Origin: Monarcha castaneiventris obscurior
Taxonomy: Eukaryota; Chordata; Aves; Passeriformes; Monarchidae
Assembly: GCA_026261815.1 (NCBI GenBank)
Contig: JAMPIT010000379.1
Coordinates: 5,468,001-5,532,000, forward strand
Direction of reading: 5' to 3'
Length of the DNA stretch: 64,000 nucleotides
Numbering within the stretch: the first letter of the stretch is position 1; the number at the start of each line of letters is the position of its first letter. The position numbers were made by a program, and so were the translations under genes. The notes under the pieces are model-generated. The model was not told the origin of the DNA. It made no database searches and saw only the letters and a program-made list of their open reading frames with translations. Positions 11,752-25,300 of the stretch are shown here, in pieces.

Positions 11752-13689
11752 CTGCAAAAACAAGAAAAGGTTTGGAAATACGGTTACATGTCACCTTGCA
11801 TGTGAAGGTCTTTTGCATTGTTAAGGTCCTACATCTATTGCTTTCAGAAAAGTATAATGCATGTTAAACAAGCACAGATATGTTTCTGATTGACCAAATA
11901 TCAGCATAACAGAAACAATGGAAATCAGCAAGAATATCTGAGAATATTCATTCATTTGTGCTCCACAAGCCAACCACACTGTTTCTTAAAGGAGAGCATG
12001 TACCCTCTCACCCTGAAGAGCTCAAAGTCTTCCTCAAAACCCAACTCTGTCCAGAAATAGAGGGAAAGGATAGGAAAAAGTCGAGTACTGGAATGACTCT
12101 TACAAGTCAGGGAATCATATATTTCTCGATAAGATTAACCAATACAGAATGCACCAACTACTTATTTTGATGTATCAGTCTCAGAAATGACAGAAGGAAT
12201 AGAGGGATGAAATAAAACAGCATTCCTATGTTTGGAAAAGTCTGAGTGAGTGTCCTTCCACACAAAGGCCATAAAGTAGGAATGGCTCCATAAAAGTGAC
12301 TTGAAAATAGTTGTTATCTGTGTAAGAGCAGTGCCAGTTTGCACACCATGAGTTTTCCTCAACACTCCATTTGCCTCTTTGATGACCACATAATATTTAA
12401 CAGAATTTAGCACAACAGCCCTTCAATTTCCTCTGAAAGGAGATGATGTTTCAGGTGAAAGTGTATTTTTCCCCATCTGCACTTACTGTATCTACCTCTA
12501 CTCATGATCACAAAATGCCCCAGTAGCAACTTTATTAATGACACAGGTGAAATAAAGAAAAGCATTAAGAGAAGATTTAATGCATTTTAGTACTTGGAAA
12601 CAAGGAAAACTATCAGTGTGTGACTGGCATCCTGCCACAGGGACCTCAGTGACACAAAATCTGATTTAGTCTGCATGAATTAGAACATTTTCTTTGTTTC
12701 TTGACTTTTTTTATGGGTTTGATTTTACACTCTCATCTGATGAAAACACATTTCAGTGTTTTCAAATAAAACGGATCTATGGAAGTTTTGTATTTAAAGG
12801 ACCTTTTCAGAGTAGTTAATGTAAAAAAAAGATCTAGAATTATCTTGCCTTTGTGTAAGATTTTTGGCTGTTTTATGCATCTCTCCTCTGCACAAATATT
12901 CATGGCTGCTGAATAGACCAAATGTATTAAGAATGCTAGAAAATATCTGAAACCTTTTTTACAGGTTTTACTTAGAGAGATCAAATAGTTCAAACAGTGT
13001 CCAGTCTCTGTGTTGAAGCAAAAAGGGTTGTGCATCCCATATGCATTAGGAGCAATTGTTGATTTCACTTCTCAAAAAGACACTATCAGCTTTCCTTAGA
13101 TGAAGACATCATTGTCTTGCAGATATTTATTGGTGAAAGAGACTTTCACCTGAAGTACAACTAAGATAACTCAGAAGGAATATATATTATTAACAGAAAT
13201 TTTAATATTTAATATGAAACACTGAACCATCAGACAATTAATTCCATAAACAATAAGAATGGGGCCTCTTGGGCAGTAATATGAGCTAAGGAAAAACTTT
13301 ACATTTTTAAGAGTTAGCCAAAGTGGTCTCCTAAGCATTTTCTTAAATAATAATAATCTTAAACAAACGGCCAGAATTGAAATGTATTTTTGCCAGGAAT
13401 TCAACTTTAATATCATTTACCTTTTATCTCCAAAGGTCATTGATGTCTCTTATGAGGGAAAATATATTATTTTCTCAGAGAATATTCATAAGCTGCACAG
13501 TAAAGTTCTATCTTGGCAACATAGCTTAACTCATCGGCCAAAATTTTAACACTCTCAAGACTCAGATGTTCTGCCTCCTTATGTCTAAAACTAAATGATA
13601 CTTCCTGCCATAGACTCACTCCGAGACTCATTTTTTTTTTTTTTCACAGAGCTCAATAACAGATCTTCTGCAAATCTATCAAGGACTAA

Positions 13690-14520
13690 ACAGTGTTCAA
13701 GGGGTGCGGTGCAAACAGGACTAAATCCTATAGCTGAGCAGAGTATCTCAGGATTGGTCTCCTTATCCTCGCTGTCTGGAACCCACAGATTTGCTGCCCC
13801 TGAATTTACATGTCCTCCAGAGCCCCTCTAGTCAGGACACTGAAGCCCTAACTGGGAGTCTGTGGCAGAGCAGATGCACTGAGCTTCTGGCAAAGCCCAG
13901 AATGCAGAGCCTGGCTGGAGGATGCAGCAAGGGCACCTTGGTGCATAGCAGCCCACGTGTTCCGGAGCACATGGCCAGGAAGTGGGAGACCAGAGTTCTG
14001 GCTACTTGTCGCACTACATGGTGAAGAGGCGGAAAAATTGGGATGCAGGGTCTCTGCTGGCTGTGGTGAGGAGGGGACCTGAACTCAGAGCTGCTATCTC
14101 CTAGCAACCAGGCTCCAAGCAAAACTGAGGTGGGAGTCGTCGCTGAGGCTGTGCCACTGTGTGAAGAAATTCCCAATTCACAGGGCTACAGAGATAGCAC
14201 ACGAAAAGGGAGCATGACTCAGTTCAGTTCCCTCTCAGAAGTGCTGCCCAGGGAGGCTCCTTTCCGGCTAGTCCCTAACGCAAAATCCACAAGCGGCTGA
14301 GGTCAGGAATCCAAGGCTGGAGCTGTGCTGCTGAAGGGGAATCTTTGTACAGAACTAATCGTAGCCCTACACAACACCATGAGGTGCCATGGATGGGTCT
14401 TGAGGTGGAGTCTGGGAGCACCAGTGGGGAAGGAATTCTCAGGGAGGTGAAAGGAGTCAAGGACGATGCTGAGACCAGGACTCCTGATTCTGCAGATGAA
14501 CTGTAATCTCTTGGCCACTG
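13690..14520. other. GC-richer unclassified intronic block
   Basis: About 830 bp of higher-GC, complex sequence lies between AT-rich flanks. No long conserved frame or recognisable repeat ends are seen. It could be an old transposon fragment or a conserved non-coding element. Confidence 0.35.
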
Positions 14521-15717
14521 TGCAAAAGGAGGTTTCCTCTAAATATTACATATCTCTTTAAAGAGCACACTGATCACCTGTCCCTAAGTGATGAATAAGT
14601 TGCCATACATTTCAGACATTAAATCTGATCCTTAACTAAGTGTTTACCTCAGTCTTCAGGATAGCTACATGCAGAAACAGGGCAGGATTTTTGTCAAGGT
14701 TTTTCTGAGCAGGCTCAGGTGTCAGCCCTACTGGTAGGATTATGAACTATTAGCCTGGTCACAGGGGGTTAGGTGTTGCCTCTCATACATTCCCCTGGGA
14801 TTTAAGCGGTTTTTTTTGAAATGTTTTGTACTTCAAAATGCAAAGTTATGCCATTTTTCCTTGCAGCCATACCAAGGATAAAGAAGCCAGCATCTCTTTT
14901 TCTTGGGGAGGGACAATATGAATATCCTATTTACTTTTGTGCACCTGAGATTCATTCTTCATAGGTTCATTCTCTTCATTCTTTTCACCTGAAATGCCTT
15001 TGCTTTTAAAGTAATTCAGGAATTAAATATATTGTTGTTCCACGGAGAACTGAGATCTTTGAAATATTCTGTGTTAGTTATTCAGCCTCTTCTGGTTTTC
15101 CCTATATAATGTTTACACTGAAAAGGCCTATTTATTTAAAATCTTACTTCAAAAATACTTTAATTTCAAGACAATCATTAACAATTAACTAACCATTTAG
15201 TGACATGTTTGACCTAACTACCTGGAACATACATTGTCATCATAACAACGTACTAAACTTTTGAAATAGTAATTAACCATTTTTAAACTATTTATAATTT
15301 ACCTTTAATAAGAAGTATGACCAAGGTGAAGATAAAACATTTGTTCATCTAGAATTTGACTCATAGTATATTAATTTAGTATATACAAAAGGAAATAAAT
15401 CATCCTTCTAACAATAATTCTCTTCTGAATTTGTTTTGGAGGAGAAGCAATTTAGGTCTTGAGCACATTACCTGAAAAATGACTGAAATCACAAAATGTA
15501 AAAGTAATTTTTAGGTATAAAAGCACACTAAAAGAAAAATTTATCTGCTGGATTGGAAAGAGGAAGCATGAGGTCATTACTGTGATCCTCAACTTGATAT
15601 ATACCAGAGATATTTATATCTCAGTTTTATGTCAAGGTCTGTACAAGAACACTTTTTTTTGCACAAAAGAGCAGATAGAAAAAATTATTTGATTTTATTT
15701 TTAATCAGGGAAGCTGA

Positions 15718-15764
15718 TTAGTATGTACTGTCCTTAGTAACCCTCTAAGGACAGTACATACTAA
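15718..15764. repeat. Perfect inverted repeat, 20-bp arms, 7-nt loop
   Basis: The left arm TTAGTATGTACTGTCCTTAG (15718-15737) is the exact reverse complement of the right arm at 15745-15764. A TAACCCT loop separates them. Flanks do not pair immediately beyond the arms. Function unknown; it could be a cruciform or RNA hairpin in the NOL4 intron, or the product of a template-switch mutation. Confidence 0.95.
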
Positions 15765-17379
15765 GAAAATTTTCCATCAGCTGTTGCATAACCTGTGTAT
15801 TGAAGAAACCATTCTCTGCTCTGACTGCTGCTCTGAGCAGCAAATGAATAGTTTACAGAGGAAACACCATCCACAGCAAATGATGCTGGCACAGATTGTC
15901 AGGACTGTGGTACAAAGAGCAAGGCTCACTGGCAGTTCCCAGCCTCTTTTTCCCCTGCCAGCAGAGGCACAGCACACACGTCACCTTTCAAACAGTCTTC
16001 ATGGAAGCACCTTTAGCAGTGTCACTGATCCATTCTGTTCCCCATCTCGTTTACCACCACCAAAATAACACAAAAAAGCAATGGTTTGTCGAAATAGAAA
16101 GCCCTGGTAAATCCATGCTACAGTGAGTTTTGATCCCTTATACACACAAGGGTCAGAAATTCAGTGTACTCCAATTAAGAGAGAGCGGTGCTATTGCCTT
16201 GGCCTCCCTGTTAGCAACAGACACTGCTAACATGTAAATGTAAATCCTGACAGGGAGTGTGTGTGCAGATCGGCTCACATGGCCAGTGCTAGCAAACCAC
16301 AGAGCTAACAAAACTTCTGCAAAAAGAATATAAATGGTAATGCTCCAAAAATGCAAAGACGGTGACACGCATCGAGCTACTGCTTCCAATAATGCAGCCT
16401 GACAAATCAACAACTCCGAGTGACAGCTTTTAACTGCCCCTATGTCAACATGACTTTTTCCCCACAAATTATAAAACAGACAGAAAGGCAAACACATTTT
16501 TGCTTCATATTTCTTGATACTCCCTTTTCTACTAAGTTAAGCTGAAAAATGTGGATTGATTGTTGTGCTTGTCAATAAACACTTCTTTTAGAATATCACT
16601 TTGAGGTTAGAAAAACTCAAATGCAGATAAGTCTTCAAACAAATAGGCAAGCCAGGGACCCAATATTTGCATATGGTCTTCCATTTTTTTCAGCATAGGA
16701 AAAAAACTTCATTCACTTGAAAAAACAAAGCAGAATTTAAATTATTTTTAGGTCTCAGTAGCTTGTAATATGGCTTTAGAAGAAAGGAGATAATGTTTCA
16801 TATATTTTTCCTATTTGAATCCCACTAATTTAATTCTACAATTTTTGAATCAAAAGTAAAATAAATAGAAACATATGATAAAACCACATAACACTTTTCA
16901 AAGCATACCAAATTAATCCTTACAATACTCCTGATAGATAGGACTTTTATCAGTGCTTTTCAGATGGCGAGATTCTGGCAACAAAGGCAACCTTAAGCTA
17001 GAGTTACCTAATATGTAAAGTACTTGAGCTCTGCAACCATAACAACATAATGGACTTCTCTTTGTGTAAATTAATTTTTAAGAACTCAGAAGTTTTTAAC
17101 TGGGAAGAAACTCAGAAGACATATCTCAAGACACCCTGCTGAATCCACAGAAGATTGTGGGGCTGGGAGTTGTCTGTCCTCTCAGCTTTTTCACAGAAGT
17201 GGCTGCCAGGGTAAGAAGCCATCATCATCTGCATGGAGTGAGGTATTTAAAGGAGGATGAGCCAGATGAATCCTGGCTCTCGCTGAAGGGTCCAGAATCT
17301 GGCCCCTTCCTAGACACCTGTCAAACCAGGACAAGATTGTGTACACCTTGTGCTCTGTCTTTCCAAAATCCCTGAGATC

Positions 17380-17890
17380 TCACCCTATTCTCTTCGCTTC
17401 TCCAGTCTCATCTTCTACCCTCCATCTCAATCTTCTTGCCTAGCAAATCCTAATCTCTCCTTCCCAAAAAAGTCTCTTGACACCTGAGCAGCTTCAACAA
17501 CTCAAGGCCTTTTGTTTCCTTGTTTGTATTTAATCAGTGTTACATCCACTGATGGTCCTATTTAAGATTTTCTCTCCATCCTCAGACTCCTATCAGTGTC
17601 CTAATCGCCAAAATCTTGTCCCACAGGGAGCAAAGCCAGGTTCCATAATAGGCCAGGGCAGCTCCTGTTTTCAACTCATGTTATTTCTCATTAGTAGTAT
17701 CTGATCCTCTTTCACCACTGGTTCTTTAATTCACCTGGCCAGTTTCCATCACATTGCCAGCCTCAGCTACTCACTCAACTTCCTCATCCAGACCCATCTC
17801 ATCATGTCACTTTCCCTTCATCCCTTGTTTTCACTGTTACTGTCAACTCTCACAAGGCTCCAGACCCACCACTTTTCCCCTCCTTTCTGC
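17380..17890. other. Pyrimidine-rich block (plus strand)
   Basis: About 500 bp is dominated by C and T on plus, hence purine-rich in NOL4 pre-mRNA. Similar shorter blocks lie at 48740-49045 and 56860-57080. No coding or repeat identity recognised. Confidence 0.5.
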
Positions 17891-19326
17891 ACTGAGATCA
17901 GATTCATGGTCACACCCACTAAAATTCAAATAATCTGGGAATCTAGCAACTAAAATACTTTGATTGTGTAAGCATGTGCATCCAGTGTCACATCCTTGGT
18001 ATAAATGACACCACTATATTGTCAAGAGCAAACACAGAACCTTTTTTTTTCTAAGGAATGGTAAATACACCTAAGGATCAAATTACCTTTTCAGGACAAA
18101 ATTTTCCTCGTTCTTGAAAATGGCTGTAATTATCTCTGAAAGAGTTCAATAGATAGAAGACATACAGAACAGTAAATGTAATCCCTGTGGGCTGAAGGTC
18201 ATGAAGTTATCACCAAACTGCACACCTAGTATTGTAATGGGAAATGTCAGGTAATCTTAAAAAGTGATGATTCTACCAACTGCTTGGATGACACACATTA
18301 TTCTGGCAGAACACTAGACTTCTACTAGCTTTAATTACATTAAAGTAACTCTCTAGCGTTTGACCCAGCTTTATTTTATGACCAATATCCTGGAAGCCTG
18401 GACAGCTAAACACTTTAGCACATCACAGTAGGCTAAATTTTCCTTTAATTCTGCAGTAAGGCTGTTGACTCCGTGTGCTTAGCAATAGTGGAAATGGTAT
18501 TTCTGCAAATCATGGATGCAAGTTTTCACTTCAGTTTTGGTTTCCATTGCACATTCTTTCTCCCCTCTCCAGTTGCTAAGGTTTGTGTTGGGGTTACTAC
18601 TAAATAAACTACACTAAATAAAGCCTGTTCAAGACTAGTGAGGCTTGAACAAAAAGAAAATAGACCTACATAATTCATGGTTTCACAGGCCTACATAACG
18701 TCCTAAGTTTGAAATCCAAATGAAGCTACACCTTAGTCCTTTGCATTGGCTGACCTTCATATCTAAAGTACTGAATATTTATAGTCCTGTAAAAGGACAT
18801 CTTTTAATATTGTAGGATGTGCTCTTACAGCTGTAAGCTCAGCATGGAGGCAATGTAAGGCTAGGCCAGGAGAACTTCTGTGCCCAGAAGCTGATCTAAG
18901 AAAAGATACTTTCCCCAGAAAGCCTTATTTCTCTTAAAATGGAATGAGCAAAAGCCAGATTTTCAGTTAAGTCAGCAGAGTTTCAGTATTCACGGAGAGA
19001 AAAGCCAAGAATTTGCTACAGCCTCTGGTGGATTTGCACATAGAAATGTTAACCCATGTGATGTGTTTGCCATGCAGCATCATGCATTCTTACCTCGAAA
19101 GTATTTTGAATAAAGTTCTACAAAATTTCCAGGCCCTATATTGAGGGATTAGTAATGAAAAATTAACATCTACTTCAAATTTCAACTTGCTCTACCAGAT
19201 CCATAGCTGAAACCTGAAAAATGAGTGCTAGAATCTTACAGGCTCTTTAGGAAAATAATTAAAACATAACACAGCTATATTTTATTTGTGGGGAAGAGTT
19301 CTTCTCTGATAAATTTTCAAGACTCA

Positions 19327-19350
19327 TACATATATTTATATTTATATTTT
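19327..19350. repeat. AT-rich TTTATA repeat
   Basis: Three to four TTTATA-like units. Confidence 0.65.
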
Positions 19351-22300
19351 TCACATAATATCTCTCCGTGGGTATTTCTCCACCTCTCAGGCTATTCACA
19401 GTATTCCTTAAAATGATGCATCTATTGACAGTCCCAAAATCTGGTGTCCAAAATCATCTGCAAAGATAGATATAAAAAAAAATAATTGCACCTTTAGACA
19501 GATTCCTTCCCCTTTAAGTTTAGCTGTCCTTCAAAACAGCATTTCAGGAAAAGGCACTAGATTTATGGATGAAGTCTATTACAGCCAGCAGAAAGACCCC
19601 TGAGATTTTACCCTGAAGTACTGAACACAAATTTGAGCAGGCTGGCTAAAATAAAGCATGAAGTAAAGTTCAAATAATATCACAGAACTCATGCCAGATA
19701 TTCCTTAGACTGGGAAATGTTTTGATAGTTCAGGAGTGGACTTAGCAGTGAAATCGAGAGGCACATAATTGCTGTTCTTGGGTTTGCACACTATGTCTCC
19801 TCTTGTAAGGAGCAGCTGGGGGATTGCATAGTTGTTTTCCACTCTCTGTTATCAGATCCAGACTATGTTTTTCTCTGTCACTCTCTCTGAATTATTTTCT
19901 TCACTTTTACTTACTTAAATCAAGTATGTATAAAAAATGAGAGAGCCCATTCTTGTGTGACGTACTACTCAATTTGTAGCTCAGTTGGAGCTGGGTATTG
20001 CAGCTAAGCTGAACACTTGTGCTTTGGCTGTGAGTCTATCATCTCATCATTACATGGAGAGCACATCAGTCTCAGAGTAGAATTTTCTGCCCTGAAAACC
20101 TGAATAAGTGCTCCTAGCCTGCAGAGACAACTTTAATGAACATGTTACTGCCAGAAGTCTGGGTATTAATGATGATTTTGCTTTGAAGTCCATTTTCAAA
20201 ATTTTTTCATACTTTAGATAAGAAACTATAAATAGAATTTTTTAGATGGTGGTGAAATATTGATATGGTCTAATTGAATCAAATTGAGTGTAATACAGAG
20301 TCCAGTTAGGCACCAAAACTGCCCGGAATGCCAAAAGTGATGTGGAAACTTGAAGAGAGTCTATCAAAATGTTAAGTTAGCTGCCAGCAGTTCAAAGATC
20401 TCCAAACTGTCCTCCTGACACAGGGTATAGAGCCAAGAAAAGAAAGCCATGCTTCAGCTTCAGATGAGAAGGGCAGCAGGTTCCTCTTGCTTTCAGATTA
20501 TTAACACCGAAATGAACTGTCAACATCAGGGTTGTCACCAGGCATCAAAAATGACATCAGCCAGTGTTCAACAAGAAATGAAGGCATGAGACTGACATGG
20601 AAAAAGAAGATCAAAATAAAGAGGTGCTATTGCATAGAAGAGAGATAAATGAACCCCAGCCTTCTGCATTTCTGATAGAATGACACATGATCTATAGACT
20701 GGAATGGGTATGTTAACCTTAAATAAAAGGTTGGTGTTTTCACATTGCACCATTTGAGTGTTGTTTTTTCACCACTGCCACTCCACCTGCCACACAGAAA
20801 ACATCCCTTGGGAAGAGGTATTGTATGGCTGTTGCAAGGAGCTGTTGGAGAGCCACTTTTGTTGGACCACTGCCTATTGCAGAGGGCTCACTGTTCATAG
20901 CCTGTCAGCTTTAGCCAGTTCATTATCCACTGTGATAGCAGAAGTGCAACATGAGCTTCCAGAGGTCACCAGTGCTGCCGGTTCAGCATGGACACATGGA
21001 TGAGCTACTCCTACAGTTTAGTTAACTGTGATGCATGGTCCCTGGGGAAAGAGAAACTGTGTTCTACTAAAAGACTGTGTTTCTCTGGCCAAATGGAAAG
21101 GGATAGCATTTATCTTTTCCTGTGGCCCTTAAGATAAAATTACTGTTCTTTAGTGAGGTTGAATGCGCTCTCCCTGGTGTGTTCTTTTTCCCATCAGGAA
21201 CAAAGGAATACTGGAAAGTGTAACTCAGTGTAGCAATCCCATTTTAGGTCGACTAATGTTAGAAAGCATCCTTGCAAGTTAATTTTCCCTATATCTCCTG
21301 CTGTTCTTGTCTTAGGTTGTAGTTACCTCGATTCATAAACTACTTCATAAGTTATACTGCTCATACTCTTTATTTTTCTAGATATTTTAATATATGAAAT
21401 AATTTAGTTAGATAGGTATTCCACCACTATTAATTGAAAGTTGTCTCAATACACAAGACAGATGCATAGTGCAAGACTGCACAGTGCACTACAGTGTGTG
21501 CACAGCAGTCATTTCCTCAGTGCAAATTTAATTCGTATGTCCAACAACAGCTGGCACCAGGTTACAACCAGCTACAGATAGGTAAGAGGCAGGATTGGGC
21601 CTGGCTGAATACAGGAATTGTGCCAATGCCTTCAAGTTTTGGCGAAACTCCTATGGGTGACAGTGTATTTCACAAAATACATGTGACATTTCCTATGGAG
21701 AAAGCAGTACAAATTCGGGCAAAGGTGGCATGCAAAGAACAGAAGAGCCTTCAGCCACCATTTTCTACCTTGCACAGGAAGACAAGAGGAGAGAGGGCAG
21801 GTGGAACTTTTTTCCTCCCTGTTGTACCAGCAGAGGGAAGAGATTGGTTAGGGCCCAGGCCTCATACAGAATTTCTTGCTCTCAGGATAGGCAGAAAACG
21901 AAGGCACACTTTTTACCCTGATCTAAAGAAGAGCACAGCATGACCCTTGCCTTGGGCCTTATGATAAGTTATTGATTGCAACTTCGTTTTTAGTAGTCAA
22001 CCTTGAGAATCTCCACATCTTCTGTTTACACCTCCCCACCAGCTCCCAGCTCCCATTTTCCTTTAAAGGAAAGCAAGTTTCCCTTGGAAGACTAGACCAA
22101 CTCCTTCAGCCTCTGACACCGAGGATGGGACCAGGGAATATGAAAGGATTCTTTCCTTCCCTATGTCACCTCCATAGAGTTCTCAGCCTAAGATCACTCA
22201 GGACACAGGACCATGGGCACAGGTTTGCTAAACCTGCTGTTTCCTGAGATATTTAATTTAGTACATGCCTGATCCCAAAAGTGAAGCACTGCGTAATGAA

Positions 22301-25300
22301 CTCCAGGGCCTAGGATGCCCCTGCTGGAATTAGATTAGCTAAAAAGCTAAAGAAAATAAAGGTGAAACTTCAGGAAAATGAAGTAGAGGTTATGTCCTGT
22401 TTATTCTCGTCTCACTACATAAACCCTCCCAAAGCCAATTTCTTTGCAGAAGCCAGCACCTTGCAGAAGATCATGGCTACTGATCATTTTTGCTGCTTCT
22501 TTATTGTCAGGCAGTACTAATGGAGGAGTCTGAATATCTGACTTTTTTTCCAAAAGAGAAACAACATAAACTGCAGGAAAACAATGTCCTCTTCTCCCAT
22601 CCCAAGAGCAGTTTTGCCTGCAGGTAATGGCACTGAATGAATCAATGTATTACTGAAACTGATGCATGATGACAAAGGCACAGCAGCACTTACTGCTGAA
22701 CCAGAAATATGCAAAGCAAGAGAAATTCCTCCTTTGCAGTGTATTCCTCTCATTCAGAATAAGCCTTGCTATGCCTCAGGCAGCTCCACCTTTATGATCA
22801 CTATCAAGCATTTTTCTCTGCACTTTTCATGCTTACGTGTACTGTCCTAAAGAAATTACCTCAGTGAGGCATTCCTGCAGGAGTTTCTTTTCCCCCTTGC
22901 AAAATGCCATTTTCCAGTGACTGTGACGGGCACCACTTTCAGCTGGGATAGATCAGCATTACTGCATTCGGTGCGGGAGGACTGTGGCACCAGAGCACCA
23001 ACAGAGAAAATCTTTAAACTTATGAATCAAATGTTTAGGAAGCATACAAGGAAAAGCGTGTGGGAGTACTGGAGCAATTCTTGTGCCAGCTTTGAAGATT
23101 TATTACTACAATATCATCATGGTCAACATAATTAAACCTCCCACTATAGGTCTCTTCGTCTACTGCACTACAACTGGTATCACTCCCACCACTGCCAGCC
23201 TATTCTGTTGACACAAAACAGTTTTCCATACTCCTGCCAGATCTGGGATATGGAGATGCAACCACTGAAAAAGGCTTTATGGAAAACTCTGGGGTACGAT
23301 TTGGATTTTGAGTGATTTTCTATTTCTCTTCTGCTCCAGACTTTCTTTTAATATTACACATATTGGAGTGTGTGGCAGGGGCAATGGGCCTTTATGTTAG
23401 TTAGATAGGCACTTTATGTTAGATTTCAAATTAAATTCTTCTTCATTTAGAAACAGATGACAGCCTAGACATGAAGCATTTGAGGTCAATGCTGAATTAA
23501 CTTCCTCACTTTCAACTAATTAAAAATGTCTGTGTGTTCTGCTTTGAAAAGGAAAAAAAGTAAGCCCACTGGAGATTCCATCATTTCTCTTCCACAGATA
23601 AATTATAGTGGAAGTTATGGATCTTCTAAAGAAACCCCATAACAACAAACCCCAGTTTTCTTGTCTGTTAGAGTGTGAACAATTACTTTTTTGCATTCAC
23701 TGAATGATTGGTTCTTCTTTTCAAAGGTAGGTTCAGATTATTTTAAAGATATTTTACCCTGTGTTTGATACATTTGAATGCTAATTATTTTATTTCAAAT
23801 CTGCATTAAAACTTAAACGGCATGTTTGTGGAAACCAAAATTCTTCCCATGAATTCAATGCAGGGTATCTCTTTATGAATACTGTCTCAGGTACAACTTA
23901 ACTTCTACAGTTTAAAAAAAAGTCTTTTAAAAATAAATGGTATAAAAAACCCCAAACAAACGTCACCTCCACATCCTGTCTCCAACTATTAAGTAGAAAA
24001 AGAATATTTTCCTACTGAAGAAGACTTGCTCTAAATTTTTTATAGAACTTAGCACATATCTTTTAAGTTCAATACTGTATGGGTTCTGTATTTTAAAAGA
24101 TTAAGTAAATAAGAAGTGATGTTTGGGGCATGGCCTTTTGATTCCATAATCATCAAACCAAAGTAGCATATGGCATTGGAAGAAACAAAGAAATGAACTT
24201 TGACTGGCCTTTGGAGGACACACTTTCTGATTTGCTTTATTAATGGAGACAGTAAAACTGAAGCTTAATATGAAATACCATGAGTAATAAGCATGAAATA
24301 TGTGTACTGCAGTGCAAATCTGCTCCCCAAATATTCTCATTTCAGGGAAGAATTCTTTTGGCACAATGCCTGGGCTGCTGGCCACAGCCTGCTTGGCTGC
24401 CTTGTCCTGTGCCTCGCCTCTTTAGCAGCTGGTGCTGCTCTCAGGCACTGCATTCAGCTCCTGCTCCCACAGCTTATTATAGGTTTAATTTTTTTCTTAG
24501 AAAAATATGTTTCTAAATTTAGTTTAGGACATCAAGCCAGTTGTTGAATCACAAACATGTTCCTGCTACCAAACATAAGCAGTCTGTGCATACATTTCTT
24601 CATGTATTTTCTGTGGGCAGAACTGCACTTTCTAATTGAAGAATACTTCTGAATCCATTGTGCAACTGATGTTGGGAATTTAGGAGTAAATCTTTAAAAT
24701 CATCTAAATCTTACTAATTCAATAACCAAAATCAGAATATGCCTCTCTTGAAAAATAAGGTTTTGCTCACACACACTGGCTTTGCATTGACTTCATTAAA
24801 CTGGCCCAAACTCTGCATGGTAATAGGGGTTTACTCACCAGAAACATTATTCCCTGCCTGTGCTGTGGGCAGGAGGGTGTGTGCAATGAAGTCATTAGCT
24901 AAACACAGGAAAAGAAGGACATACTCATATCTATGATAGAAATATCTGACAGGCCAGAAAATGTTTCACATTTAATATCTTCCTGCCATATGAAAGGAAG
25001 GGATAAGTGAAAAGCTCTCTATTCCTGGCTTTTAAAGATGGAGCAGGAAGAACAGAACCCCTGACTCTAAAACCTCTTTTTTCAGACCTGAATAGAGAAC
25101 TCCTATATCTACATTTCTACTGGCCTTTCCTTTTCTGCCTCCCTGACATAAAATGGATGTTAAAGACACCTGGAAGAAAGCTGTTCCCAACCATGTTCAT
25201 TTTCATTCCACCTGCAGTAGGAAGGGGGATAAGATTTCTCAAAAGTTCCTGTCCAAGAAACAACACAACATTCCATTTTTTGAGCCTTCAGCTTTATCAA

